A stretch of DNA of 64,000 nucleotides from Mucilaginibacter sp. (GTDB lineage: Bacteria; Bacteroidota; Bacteroidia; Sphingobacteriales; Sphingobacteriaceae), in NCBI RefSeq assembly GCF_028288225.1, contig NZ_JAQBOC010000076.1, forward strand, positions 1 through 64,000, in the 5' to 3' direction. How positions within the stretch are numbered: position 1 is the stretch's first letter; the number at the start of each line of letters is the position of its first letter. Below are positions 35,522 through 44,864 of this stretch, in pieces. A program made the position numbers and the translations under genes. The notes under the pieces are model-generated. The model saw nothing but the letters and a program-made list of their open reading frames with translations, was not told where the DNA came from and did no database searches.

Positions 35522-36940
35522 TTATTTCCAACCACCGCCCAGTGACCTGTACAGATCAGACACCGCGCTTAATTCATCTCTTTTTATTGATGCCAGTTCC
35601 AATTCGCTTTGCAATACATTACCCTGGGCAGTTATTACTTCAAGGTAAGTAGCCAGCCCGTTCTTAAATAAAAGGTCGGCGTTTTTTGTAGCCTGCTGTA
35701 AGGTGTTTACCCTGTTGGCGGCTATTGTTTGCTGCGATTTTAACTTGTCAATTTTTACCAGTGCATCAGATACTTCGCCAACTGCATTTAAAACAGACTG
35801 GCGGAACTGCAACACTGTTTTCTCGCGGTCAACCTGCGCAACCTGGTAATCAGTTTTTAGTCGTTTATGATCAAATAATGGTTGCACCACGCTGCCTGCA
35901 ACTACACCAAATAATGACGCAGGAATATTAAACCAGTTGCTGGCTTTAAATGAGTTTACACCACCTTGTGCAGTTATCCGCAAAGCGGGATACATTTCAG
36001 CTTTGCTGATACCCACTTTACTGTTGGCAATTACCAAAGCAAGCTCGGCGCTTTTAACATCTGGCCTGCGGCTTACTATGGCTGATGGTACACCTGTTGC
36101 CACATTTGTTGGAATAACCATATCATCTAAATTTGAATTCCTTGCAATTTTATCAGGTAATTCACCGGTTAAAATGCGCAGGGCGTTTTCTTGTATGGCA
36201 ATATTTTGCTCAAACTGTGGCACCAGTTGTTCAGCAGCCTGTTTTTGAGCATCAGCTTGCTGTACAGCCAATGAAGTAACCTGGCCGGCATCATATTGCA
36301 GTTTGATTATCCTCAACGTACTATCATTCAGCTTCACATTTTTTTGTGCGATGTTAAGCTGTGCATCCAGCATCAATAAGTTATAGTAACCTTGCGATAC
36401 ACTTGCAACTATATTGGTTTGGATAGCCTTTTTAGCTTCTGTTGTTTGCAGATAAGCTGCCAATGCGCTGCGTTGCTGGTTATGGATCTTACCCCATATA
36501 TCTGCCTCCCATGACAGGGCTAGATTCGCTGAATAGTCTTCAATATGTTTTGTGCCGATATTATACTGGCTTAAGCTTAAACCGGTAATACTGTTATCTG
36601 ACGGACGCTGTGAATTTGCCGTAACATTCAGATCAACCTGCGGAACATAGTTCCATTTTACCTGTTTAAATAACAGCTGCGATGCTTCTATATTTTTCAC
36701 AGCTATTTGCATATCGTAGTTTTTTATGATGGCGCTGTCTATCAGCTTTTGCAAAGTTGCTTCGGTAAAAAAGTTTTTCCATTGTATATCAGCAATGCTG
36801 CTGGTATCGCCGGTTGTTACTGCGCTTCTGAATGTTTCAGGCAGGGCAGGTTTGGGTGTCTCTACATCCTTTGATACTTTACAGGCGCTTAGCACTGCTA
36901 ATACCAGTATCAAAATGGACCCGTTTATATAATTTTTCAT
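35522..36940 (-). CDS. RND efflux outer-membrane factor (NodT/OprM family lipoprotein)
   Basis: This 472-residue TolC-like channel subunit has a lipobox (LAVLSACKVSKD, Cys near residue 20). Its repeated coiled-coil layout includes SAIVSRRPDVKSAELALVIA (the conserved R-R-P-D) and a C-terminal ELDELSAVSDLYRSLGGGW-like ending (ASIKRDELSAVSDLY). It follows the pump gene by 122 bp on the same strand and would complete the tripartite exporter. Confidence 0.95.
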   Translation of the reverse strand: MKNYINGSILILVLAVLSACKVSKDVETPKPALPETFRSAVTTGDTSSIADIQWKNFFTEATLQKLIDSAIIKNYDMQIAVKNIEASQLLFKQVKWNYVPQVDLNVTANSQRPSDNSITGLSLSQYNIGTKHIEDYSANLALSWEADIWGKIHNQQRSALAAYLQTTEAKKAIQTNIVASVSQGYYNLLMLDAQLNIAQKNVKLNDSTLRIIKLQYDAGQVTSLAVQQADAQKQAAEQLVPQFEQNIAIQENALRILTGELPDKIARNSNLDDMVIPTNVATGVPSAIVSRRPDVKSAELALVIANSKVGISKAEMYPALRITAQGGVNSFKASNWFNIPASLFGVVAGSVVQPLFDHKRLKTDYQVAQVDREKTVLQFRQSVLNAVGEVSDALVKIDKLKSQQTIAANRVNTLQQATKNADLLFKNGLATYLEVITAQGNVLQSELELASIKRDELSAVSDLYRSLGGGWK

Positions 36941-37062
36941 TTTATGTTATTCTTTATAAACAAAAGCTTTGCGATTCCTACCCCGTGGAAGAGTGCTGTT
37001 TCACTAATCCCATCTGCCCTCCACCTCAAGGAGGGAACCGCACGAGCCTTTATTTGATTTCT

Positions 37063-40000
37063 TTATACTAATTCAACTTCGGGCTGGTTTACACCATCGG
37101 CTGTCAGAACAGGTTCCGGTTTGCCGGATATTCTTTCCTGTAAGCCCTGGAAGATCACGAACAGCACAGGTATAATGAATAAGCCCAGGATAACTCCTGA
37201 CACCATCCCGCCTGCGGCGCCAATACTGATAGAGTGGTTACCCTGTGCAGATGGACCTGTTGCAATACTCATCGGGAACAAACCGAACACAAATGCCAGC
37301 GAGGTCATGATGATCGGACGGATCCTCAACCTTGCAGCTTCAATTGCTGCCGCTACCAATGATAAACCTGCCCTGCGGCGCTGTACGGCAAACTCCACGA
37401 TCAGGATGGCGTTTTTAGCCAGCAAACCGATGAGCATGATCAAGGCTACCTGTACATAGATGTTGTTTTCGATTCCGGTTAAACCTAATACCACAAACAC
37501 TCCTAAAATACCTGTTGGGATTGAAAGTATTACTGCCAATGGCAATATATAACTTTCATACTGCGCTGATAATAAGAAATATACAAACACCAAACAAAGC
37601 ATAAATATAATAGCCGACTGACCACCTGATGAAATCTCTTCACGCGTTTGGCCAGAGAACTCATAGGCAAAGCCTGATGGCAATTGCTCCTGGGCTACTT
37701 CCTGGATGGCTTTAATGGCATCGCCAGAGCTATAACCTGGTTTAGGGATAGCGTTGATTTCAATAGAGTTGAACAGGTTATAACGTGAAGCGGTTTCTGA
37801 ACCATACACACGGGTTAGTTTAACCAGGGTATTGATTGGCACGGTTTCGCCTGCTTTGTTTTTAACAAATACACGGTCAATAGATGCAGGGTCTGTCCTA
37901 TCGGCAATGTCAGCCTGAACCACCACACGGTAGTATTTACCAAAGCGGTTAAAATCCGATGCCTGGGCAGTACCAAAGTAGGCTTGCATAGTTGAAAGGA
38001 TATCTTTAACATTTACACCCAACTGATTAGCTTTTTCATCATCAACTTCTAATTGTAACTGAGGATAATCTGCTTTATAGGAAGTAAAGGCATAAGCGAT
38101 AGCCGGTTTCTGCATCAGCTTGCCTATAAAGTTATTGGCAACGCCACTGAATTTATCCAGCCTGCCGTTGGTTTTATCCTGCAGCACCACGTCCATAGCT
38201 TCTACGTTACTAAACCCTGGAACAGTTGGAAAACTGAACACGAAGAACGTACCGCCTGGTATGCCACCTAATCTCCCTCTTACTATATTTTGTATATCAT
38301 CAATATTCTTTACCGCGCCCCTTTGTTCGTTCGGCTTTAACAACAAGAAAATTACACCGGCAGATGGACTGCTGGATTGTGTTAAAAAGTTAAAACCAGA
38401 TAACGCGGTAACAAACCTTGCTGATGGTAAAGTTTTAAGCTGATCTTCGGCTTGTTTGAAGATCTTGTTAGTACCACTTAAAGAAGTTCCAGATGGTGTA
38501 CTAACAGCTATGGCCACAAAACCCTGATCCTCGGTAGGAATAAAGCCCGTTTTTGTTCTGTTTACCAGGTAAAAGGTAATTGCTACTACCAACACCAATC
38601 CGCCTATGCTAAGCCATTTTTTACGGATCAGGAATTTTAAGCCTCCTACATACCTGGTGGTCATATAATTAAACCCACCATTAAAGCCTGCATAAAATTT
38701 TTCTACAAAACCTTTTTTAGGTGCATTGTGACCATCCGCAGTATGTTTGTTCTTTAAGAACAAGGCGGCCAATGCAGGACTTAAAGTTAAAGCGTTAACG
38801 GCCGATATGATAATGGCTATGGCCATGGTTAACGCAAACTGCCGGTAAAATATCCCTGTTGAACCTGTCATGAAACTAACCGGTAAAAACACGGCTGCCA
38901 TAACAAGTGTAATGGATATAATGGCACCTGTAATTTCGTGCATTGCCTCGGTAGTTGCCACTTTCGGGGTCATTCCCGGGTTGTGCTCCATTTTGGCGTG
39001 AACCGCCTCTACCACCACAATGGCATCATCCACCACAATACCTATGGCCAGCACCAATGCAAACAGGGTTAAAAGGTTAACAGAGAAGCCAAACAGGTTC
39101 ATGAAGAAGAAGGTACCGATAATGGCCACCGGAACCGCTATAGCCGGGATCAATGTAGACCTGAAATCCTGAAGGAATATAAATACTACGATAAACACTA
39201 GTACAAAAGCCTCTATCAATGTATGCTCAACCTGGTTGATTGATTCATCAAGGTCGGTTTTGGTACGATAGAACTGGTTGTATTTGATACCAACAGGGAA
39301 ATCCTTTGATAATTTTTCCATCAGCTTATCAATACCAATCTGAATTTCGTTGGCGTTTGATCCTGCCAGTTGTATGATACCTATGATGATACCGTCGTGT
39401 CCGTTCAGGTTACTTACGCTATTATAAGAATAGGCACCCAATTCAACACGGGCTACATCTTTTAAACGCAATACAGAACCATCAGCATTTGCACGGATAG
39501 CAATATTCTGATATTCCTCTGGTTTGGTAAGTTTACCTTTATATTTAATTACGTATTCAAAAGCCTCGTTACTGCGCTCGCCAAATTTACCAGGCGCGGC
39601 TTCAAGGTTTTTGTCCTGTATAGCGGCCATCACTTCGGCAGGCGTAACTTTGTAGGTAGCCATTTGACCCGGATTAAGCCAAACACGCATAGAGTAATCC
39701 TTAACACCACCAAATATACTGGCAGAACCTACACCCGGGATACGTTTAATTTCGGGCACAATGTTGATTTGCGCATAGTTGGCTACAAAGGTTTGGTCGT
39801 ATTTTTTTGGATCATCTGAGTAGATAGCCATAGCACCAATGAAGCTGTTTTGCTGCTTGGTAGTAGTTATACCATATTGTACAACTTCCGCAGGTAACTG
39901 GCTTGTAGCCTGTGACACGCGGTTTTGAACGTTCACTGCCGCCTGATCAGGATCGGTACCTTGTTTAAAATAAACAGTGATACCCAATGTACCGTCGTTA

Positions 40001-40248
40001 CTGGCAGTAGATGTCATATAGGTCATATTTTCCACACCGTTAATGGCTTCTTCTAACGAAGGCGTTACGGAGCGTAAAATGGTCTCGGCATTAGCGCCGG
40101 GGTAAACAGCAGACACCAATACTGCCGGAGGGGCAATATTCGGAAACCGCTCTAAGGGCAATTTTGTTAAACCAAGCACACCAACTATCACCAACAATAT
40201 GGAGATAACAGTTGAGAGTACCGGTCTTTCTATAAATTTCTGAAACAT
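37063..40248 (-). CDS. RND-type multidrug efflux permease (HAE1/AcrB-like)
   Basis: The 1061-residue proton-driven inner-membrane pump has the usual twelve helices and two large periplasmic loops. FIERPVLSTVISILLVIVGV forms TM1; GIVVDDAIVVVEAVHAKM in TM4 holds the two Asp residues for proton relay. SFMTGSTGIFYRQFALTMA and the C-terminal GLLAKNAILIVEFAVQ are family hallmarks. The length matches AcrB relatives. Between it and the adaptor gene is a 127-bp gap containing an imperfect palindrome at 40277-40363. Substrates cannot be predicted. Confidence 0.97.
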   Translation of the reverse strand: MFQKFIERPVLSTVISILLVIVGVLGLTKLPLERFPNIAPPAVLVSAVYPGANAETILRSVTPSLEEAINGVENMTYMTSTASNDGTLGITVYFKQGTDPDQAAVNVQNRVSQATSQLPAEVVQYGITTTKQQNSFIGAMAIYSDDPKKYDQTFVANYAQINIVPEIKRIPGVGSASIFGGVKDYSMRVWLNPGQMATYKVTPAEVMAAIQDKNLEAAPGKFGERSNEAFEYVIKYKGKLTKPEEYQNIAIRANADGSVLRLKDVARVELGAYSYNSVSNLNGHDGIIIGIIQLAGSNANEIQIGIDKLMEKLSKDFPVGIKYNQFYRTKTDLDESINQVEHTLIEAFVLVFIVVFIFLQDFRSTLIPAIAVPVAIIGTFFFMNLFGFSVNLLTLFALVLAIGIVVDDAIVVVEAVHAKMEHNPGMTPKVATTEAMHEITGAIISITLVMAAVFLPVSFMTGSTGIFYRQFALTMAIAIIISAVNALTLSPALAALFLKNKHTADGHNAPKKGFVEKFYAGFNGGFNYMTTRYVGGLKFLIRKKWLSIGGLVLVVAITFYLVNRTKTGFIPTEDQGFVAIAVSTPSGTSLSGTNKIFKQAEDQLKTLPSARFVTALSGFNFLTQSSSPSAGVIFLLLKPNEQRGAVKNIDDIQNIVRGRLGGIPGGTFFVFSFPTVPGFSNVEAMDVVLQDKTNGRLDKFSGVANNFIGKLMQKPAIAYAFTSYKADYPQLQLEVDDEKANQLGVNVKDILSTMQAYFGTAQASDFNRFGKYYRVVVQADIADRTDPASIDRVFVKNKAGETVPINTLVKLTRVYGSETASRYNLFNSIEINAIPKPGYSSGDAIKAIQEVAQEQLPSGFAYEFSGQTREEISSGGQSAIIFMLCLVFVYFLLSAQYESYILPLAVILSIPTGILGVFVVLGLTGIENNIYVQVALIMLIGLLAKNAILIVEFAVQRRRAGLSLVAAAIEAARLRIRPIIMTSLAFVFGLFPMSIATGPSAQGNHSISIGAAGGMVSGVILGLFIIPVLFVIFQGLQERISGKPEPVLTADGVNQPEVELV

Positions 40249-40276
40249 GATTTTGCGTTTTGTAGAGTAAAGAAGT

Positions 40277-40363
40277 AAGAGTCAGGAATCAAGACAGGGT
40301 TTTGTTGTCTGTCTAATGAAAAATCCCTGGCGCCTAAATCTTGTCTCTTGATTCTTGACTCTT
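40277..40363. repeat. AAGTC-type inverted repeat inside the efflux operon
   Basis: Arms at 40277-40294 (AAGAGTCAGGAATCAAGA) and 40346-40363 pair at 17 of 18 positions, with about 50 bases between. It lies between the adaptor and pump genes. The word pattern (AGTC, TCAAGA) resembles the repeats at 16245 and 52706, but it is not the same sequence. Confidence 0.75.
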
Positions 40364-40375
40364 AATTCTTGATTA

Positions 40376-41512
40376 TTAGTTTTTTGCAATAACAGCGTTC
40401 TTTTCAGGCGCTTTTTCAGGATGGATAACTGTACCTTCCTGTAAGTGATCAATGCCGCTTAACACTATCTGGTCACCAGCTTTTACACCACTTTTAACCA
40501 GGTAATTGCTGCCGCTTTTGCCAATGATGTCGATAGGTTGTTTTTTAACCTTGCTGCTGTCGCCAACGGTAAATACAAATACTTTATCCTGCATTTCGAT
40601 AGTTGCCTCTGCAGGGACAATCAGGGCATCTTTATGGGTAAGGCTTAAACGGATCTTGCCTGTATTGCCTGAGCGTAATAAACCCTGCGGATTTGAAAAG
40701 CTGGCCCTTAATGTAATAGCGCCGGTTGTTTTATCAAACTGACCATCAATCATATCAACCTTACCCTGTTTAGCGTAAGCGCTGTTATCAGCCAGTAATA
40801 ATGATACGGTTGGCAATTTCTGCAATTTGTCTTTCAGTGTTTCGCCGGGATATTGTTCTTTAAAGCTTACAAAATCCTTTTCGCTCAGTGAAAAGTAAAC
40901 ATGTACATCATGCACATCTGATAATTGAGTTAACGCTTCAGCATCTGCAGGGGCAACAAGGCTTCCCTGTTTTTTAATTAAACGGCCAATGTAACCGCTT
41001 ACAGAGGCTTTTATTAAAGTATAACCTACATTGATCTGCGCTGTAGAAACATTTGCTTTTGCCTGTTCGATATTTGCTTTGGCAACATCATAGGCTGACT
41101 TTGCTGTTTTTAACTGGTACTCTGATACTACTTTGTTTTGAACCAGCGGAGTTAGTTTGTCGATCTCCAATTGTGCATTAGCTGCTGCGCCTTCTGCGGC
41201 GTGCTGGCTTGCCAGTGCATTGTTTAAAGCAGCACGGTATGGCTGATCGTTAATTTTAAATAAAGGCTGACCGGCATTTACAAAAGAGCCTTCGTCAACA
41301 AATACTTTATCTAATGTTCCGCTTACCTGCGGGCGTACTTCTACATTAACAGTACCTTCTATTGATGCAGGGTATTCCTGGTAAGTGGTATCAGTACCCG
41401 TAACTATTGTGGCTACAGGCAATGATGGCGCCGGCGGCGCTCCAGCTGTTTGCGGCTTTGGTGAACAACTGTATAGTGCTAGTGCGATAAACGCAAAAAT
41501 TAAACTTTTCAT
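40376..41512 (-). CDS. RND efflux periplasmic adaptor (membrane fusion protein)
   Basis: The 378-residue protein has a lipobox (ALALYSCSPKPQT, Cys near residue 16), so it is a lipid-anchored adaptor. The lipoyl-type hairpin (VEVRPQVSGTLDKVFVDEGS, and VGYTLIKASVSGYIGRLI on the returning strand) frames a helical arm. The beta-barrel part has GAITLRASFSNPQGLLRSG. It is the first structural gene of the operon. Paired TetR-type operators lie about 200 bp upstream of its start. Confidence 0.95.
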   Translation of the reverse strand: MKSLIFAFIALALYSCSPKPQTAGAPPAPSLPVATIVTGTDTTYQEYPASIEGTVNVEVRPQVSGTLDKVFVDEGSFVNAGQPLFKINDQPYRAALNNALASQHAAEGAAANAQLEIDKLTPLVQNKVVSEYQLKTAKSAYDVAKANIEQAKANVSTAQINVGYTLIKASVSGYIGRLIKKQGSLVAPADAEALTQLSDVHDVHVYFSLSEKDFVSFKEQYPGETLKDKLQKLPTVSLLLADNSAYAKQGKVDMIDGQFDKTTGAITLRASFSNPQGLLRSGNTGKIRLSLTHKDALIVPAEATIEMQDKVFVFTVGDSSKVKKQPIDIIGKSGSNYLVKSGVKAGDQIVLSGIDHLQEGTVIHPEKAPEKNAVIAKN

Positions 41513-41715
41513 GATTAATTGTTATTGATATAAGTGAAAGATTTTAAGGCCAGGGCCTTATGTGTATATATGTTGATTAAATTATTTTTTTGTTTTTCAG
41601 CATGATTGGCAATTAAGTCACCATGCTGTTATCTATTTCATTTTCAGTTAATTAAAAAATCATCAACTGGATTAAAAGCTGTGCACAGTTAATTGCAACA
41701 GCGGGTTTTTGATAA

Positions 41716-41748
41716 TTTAACAGTGTTAAATTGTTTAACGATGTTAAA
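41716..41748. promoter_or_regulatory. paired TetR-type operators upstream of the efflux adaptor
   Basis: Two 15-bp near-perfect palindromes, TTTAACAGTGTTAAA at 41716-41730 and TTTAACGATGTTAAA at 41734-41748, start 18 bp apart. The same kind of pair appears at 41819-41851. The 353-bp gap between adaptor and TetR genes holds nothing else recognised. Confidence 0.85.
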
Positions 41749-41818
41749 TATAGAGAGGTGAGTTTGATTTAGTGTTTTCATAGTTTTATGTATTTAGTTA
41801 TTAATAAATTAATATTTA

Positions 41819-41851
41819 CTTAACACTGTTAAATAATTTAACGATGTTACG
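41819..41851. promoter_or_regulatory. second paired TetR-type operators
   Basis: CTTAACACTGTTAAA at 41819-41833 and TTTAACGATGTTACG at 41837-41851 again start 18 bp apart. This pair ends 14 bp before the TetR stop codon and lies about 300 bp upstream of the adaptor start. Confidence 0.8.
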
Positions 41852-41865
41852 GTTTTGTTAAAAAA

Positions 41866-42468
41866 TTATACAGTCATGGTCCTTATTATGCCGCCTATCG
41901 CATCTTTTAATACCTGGCGGTTGATCTCATCTGAAGAACCACGGCTTAACAAATTAATGGATACCAACCCGTGTACAACCGACCAAAAGGTATAATACTT
42001 TGTACAGATCACATCGCCTTCCAGATCCTTGATATTCATGATCTCGCCTATTACTTCGCTAAATAGATCATAGGGTATATCCGCCTCAGGTAAACCATTT
42101 ACAAGCTCACAGCTGCAGTTTGTAGTTATGCCAAACATTCCCTGGTAAAGCTCTTTGTTTGCAAAAGCAAAGTTCCAGTAGCTTAGCCACATATCTTCCA
42201 GCTGCTTAGCCGGCAGGCGGTGCCTGTCCCTGGCCTCTGTTAGTTCTCTCGCCAGCTTTAAATATCCCTGGCGGGTAAGCTCCAATAATATTGCTTCCTT
42301 GTTCGAGAAGTATTCATATATAATAGGAGCAGTATATTCAATCACATCGGCAATTTTGCGCATGCTCAAGGCTTGCCATCCCTCTTCCTTAACAATCTGA
42401 AGTGCAGCATCCAGAATGTTAGTCCTGGTTTCTTCCTTCAATCGTAATATCCTGTCTTTACTAGCCAT
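41866..42468 (-). CDS. TetR-family transcriptional repressor
   Basis: The 200-residue protein has the TetR N-terminal helix-turn-helix (ILDAALQIVKEEGWQALSMR, then IEYTAPIIYEYFSNKEAILL) and an all-helical ligand-binding domain whose ligand is unknown. It sits upstream of the adaptor-pump-channel operon in the same direction. Palindromic 15-bp sites occur in its own promoter (42489-42503) and twice before the adaptor gene, which fits local repression of both transcripts. Confidence 0.94.
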   Translation of the reverse strand: MASKDRILRLKEETRTNILDAALQIVKEEGWQALSMRKIADVIEYTAPIIYEYFSNKEAILLELTRQGYLKLARELTEARDRHRLPAKQLEDMWLSYWNFAFANKELYQGMFGITTNCSCELVNGLPEADIPYDLFSEVIGEIMNIKDLEGDVICTKYYTFWSVVHGLVSINLLSRGSSDEINRQVLKDAIGGIIRTMTV

Positions 42469-42488
42469 TTTGTTTAGGCATTAAATAA

Positions 42489-42511
42489 TTTAACACCGTT
42501 AAGCAAATGTA
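42489..42511 (-). promoter_or_regulatory. tetR promoter with operator
   Basis: A minus-strand TACATTTG (perfect -7 form) is at 42511-42504. Directly downstream lies TTTAACACCGTTAAG at 42489-42503, the same palindrome type as at 41716 and 41819. The operator would cover the transcription start, 21-35 bp before the ATG at 42468. Confidence 0.75.
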
Positions 42512-42624
42512 CTCCGATAAATTATTAAGTGTGTTCATTTAATTGTCATTTAACTATCGTTGAAATGTCATTAGACCGGGTGTAAACGCCATTTGGGGAT
42601 GATTGGTCTTGTTTTCAGCAGAGA

Positions 42625-43098
42625 TTACGGCATAACAGATGGCTTCTGATCAAGGATATACTTTGTCCTTTCCCGGTTCTGCAAAGTATCAGTACTTAAC
42701 ATCAGGCCTTTACCTTCAAACCTTTGGTAACTGATATTATTGCCCGCATCAGATGTTTTAACATACTCAACCGATTGCAGATTACCGGGGATATTAGCCC
42801 CAAACCAATGGTCGTCTGCCTGTTGTTTCCAGGTAACCAGCGCGAAAACTTCGCCGGCAGCTATAGTACCCGTACCTGCTATTGCTGCTTTTAAAGCAAG
42901 CTCATTGCCGTACAACGTTGACATGGTGCCTTTCTTTTTATTGATGGATGAGGTGATAACTTTAAAACCCATTTTACCGAAGTTAAAAGATGCAGGTATT
43001 GTAGCTTCGCTATTTATTAATGCAGTGTTGCTGACGGTGTTTGTGCAGGCGCTCAGCCCTAATGCTATACCTGCCAATAATATATATGCTGATTTCAT
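42625..43098 (-). CDS. cytochrome P460-like lipoprotein lacking a CxxCH motif
   Basis: From ATG 43098 the protein has 157 residues, a lipobox (GIALGLSACTN) and a body that parallels the P460 domain of its upstream neighbour: NFGKMGFKVITSS, then LYGNELALKAAIAGTGTIAAG, VFALVTWKQQ, LQSVEYVKTSD. The neighbour ends with a haem-binding Cys-x-x-Cys-His, while this protein has no such motif. Haem binding is therefore doubtful. A longer frame from 43131 would overlap the upstream gene. It starts 4 bp after the upstream stop and is co-transcribed. Confidence 0.78.
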   Translation of the reverse strand: MKSAYILLAGIALGLSACTNTVSNTALINSEATIPASFNFGKMGFKVITSSINKKKGTMSTLYGNELALKAAIAGTGTIAAGEVFALVTWKQQADDHWFGANIPGNLQSVEYVKTSDAGNNISYQRFEGKGLMLSTDTLQNRERTKYILDQKPSVMP

Positions 43099-43102
43099 AA
43101 TG

Positions 43103-44050
43103 TCAATTTTTAATAGGCCTGGTAAATACAAAATCCTCGTCTTTTAAAGGCTTGTGGCAATCAACACATTCGGTGGCGAACATGGCATTTTTGCCGTAGG
43201 GTACCATTTTAGGTGTTTTAAACCTTGCCCAGCCCCAGCCTTTGGTCGATGCATATTTTTTATCGTCCTTAATCATATATTCAACCTGCTTAAAGGCGCC
43301 GGTAGTAATATTGCCGTCCATATCTTCCAGCTGGTCCCAGGCTACCTTGGCAAATATGGTTCCGTTGGGCCATGGGCGGATGTTGTTTTCTTTTATGGCT
43401 TTCACCGCAACATCATTTCCAAAAATAACCCGCATGGTGCCGTTATCAAACCGCTCGGTGGTACTGATAGGCTGCCAGTTTTTATAGTCGGGATTGTAAG
43501 TTATCCCATTGGCGGCCTGCGGAAGATTAACAGCTGGTTTAACATTTTGCCATTGTTTGTACTGCTTATCCGCAGCATTTATTTTTGCGGTATCACCTGG
43601 ATGGCTTTGCGCCATTCCGGCTACATATTTCTTTAATACGGCAAGATCATTAGGCGATATTTTAGTTGATGGGTGTACAAATTCATAGCTTTTAACAGGC
43701 ATAGCACCACCTGCAACCTGGTTAACTACTTCCCATAATTTTTCTTTTTGATCAGCCGGGGCTAAGCTATCCCATTTTGAAAAGTTGAGGTGACTGCGCC
43801 CATCTTTCACGTGCTCCGCCACTTGCCAGAACCCTGGCGAAATCTTATCATACCAGCGCAGATAGGTTTCGTTAGAATGACAATCATAACAGGCGCGCAC
43901 TACAATATTTTTAACATCATTTGGTGCCTTAAAGTCGCCGGTAACTGGCGGGTTGTTAAGTTTGGGGCGGATAAACTGAGCTGCAGCAAACAGAACTATT
44001 GCTACGATCAGAATTTTAAAAAGTAGGGGAGGTCTTTTTATCTTCTTCAT
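43103..44050 (-). CDS. membrane-anchored haem-binding and cytochrome P460 fusion protein
   Basis: The 315-residue protein has one N-terminal transmembrane anchor (LLFKILIVAIVLFAAAQFI) and a haem-binding domain with CYDCHSNETYLRWYDKISP (CxxCH at about residues 54-58). A P460-type domain follows, with VIFGNDVAVKAIKENN, WPNGTIFAKVAWDQLED and a C-terminal CVDCHKPLKDEDFVF. The Lys residues typical of haem cross-linking cannot be judged by eye. It would act in the periplasm in redox chemistry; the substrate is unknown. A second P460-like gene follows immediately. Confidence 0.88.
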   Translation of the reverse strand: MKKIKRPPLLFKILIVAIVLFAAAQFIRPKLNNPPVTGDFKAPNDVKNIVVRACYDCHSNETYLRWYDKISPGFWQVAEHVKDGRSHLNFSKWDSLAPADQKEKLWEVVNQVAGGAMPVKSYEFVHPSTKISPNDLAVLKKYVAGMAQSHPGDTAKINAADKQYKQWQNVKPAVNLPQAANGITYNPDYKNWQPISTTERFDNGTMRVIFGNDVAVKAIKENNIRPWPNGTIFAKVAWDQLEDMDGNITTGAFKQVEYMIKDDKKYASTKGWGWARFKTPKMVPYGKNAMFATECVDCHKPLKDEDFVFTRPIKN

Positions 44051-44286
44051 TGCTTTAATATTTTATACAAAATAAAGCCAAATGACCAACATCTAACAGT
44101 AAAATAATGTGCTATCCGCGCAACCAACGGAGCAATTGTATTAGGGAAACCATAATATTCAAAGGAAAGGACTACATCCATCAGCGCAGGTGAAGGCCTG
44201 CGTGAAATAGGATGAACCAGGAAAACAATCATCATTAGAATTTGTTTCAAACACTCAAGGTTTTAAACCCGTCGTATATTTGCTTT

Positions 44287-44862
44287 ATGCAAAACCAGCT
44301 AATCAACTACCTGCGTTTAATAAGACACATCTCTGCCAACGATGCTCAGATCATTTCATCCTGCTTTGAGCATAAGATTTTTAAGGAGGGAGATTACCTG
44401 TTTAAGGGTGATGGCAGGATTTGTCGTGAGCTGTTTTTTTTGTGCAAAGGCGTATTACGCATTGTATCTGTTAATGATAAGGGTATTGAGCTTACACATT
44501 ATTTTTATAGGGAGAACCAGTTGAGCACCATATTGCAAAGCTTTAATGACGAGGTGCCAACACCCGCAGCTATCCAGGCATCCTGCGACGCTGAAGTGCT
44601 GGCGATAAGCAAAAGCAGGCTTCTTGAATTGTATAAGAAACTGCCTTACATGAAAGAAGTAATTGATCAGCAAAACCAATTGCGGCTAATTGAAAAGATA
44701 AACGTGCGGAACACTTATTTAGGTGAGGATGCAGAGAACCAATACAAGCTATTTATTATGCAAAACCCGGATATTGCTTTAAGGGTACCATTAAAGGATA
44801 TAGCCTCATACCTTGGCATTACACCGCAATCGCTAAGCCGCATCCGTAAAAATATAAGCTAA
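44287..44862 (+). CDS. Crp/Fnr-family transcriptional regulator
   Basis: The start at ATG 44287 (MQNQLINYLRLIRHIS) is typical for the family; the longer frame from 44242 adds 15 unlikely residues. The 191-residue protein has a cyclic-nucleotide-binding-like domain (FKEGDYLFKGDGRICRELFF, GVLRIVSVNDKGIELTHYF) and a C-terminal recognition helix (LKDIASYLGITPQSLSRIRK). Bacteroidota proteins of this class generally lack the cAMP contacts. It is divergent from the P460 genes and 2 bp before the GNAT gene. Confidence 0.92.
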   Translation: MQNQLINYLRLIRHISANDAQIISSCFEHKIFKEGDYLFKGDGRICRELFFLCKGVLRIVSVNDKGIELTHYFYRENQLSTILQSFNDEVPTPAAIQASCDAEVLAISKSRLLELYKKLPYMKEVIDQQNQLRLIEKINVRNTYLGEDAENQYKLFIMQNPDIALRVPLKDIASYLGITPQSLSRIRKNIS

Positions 44863-44864
44863 TT

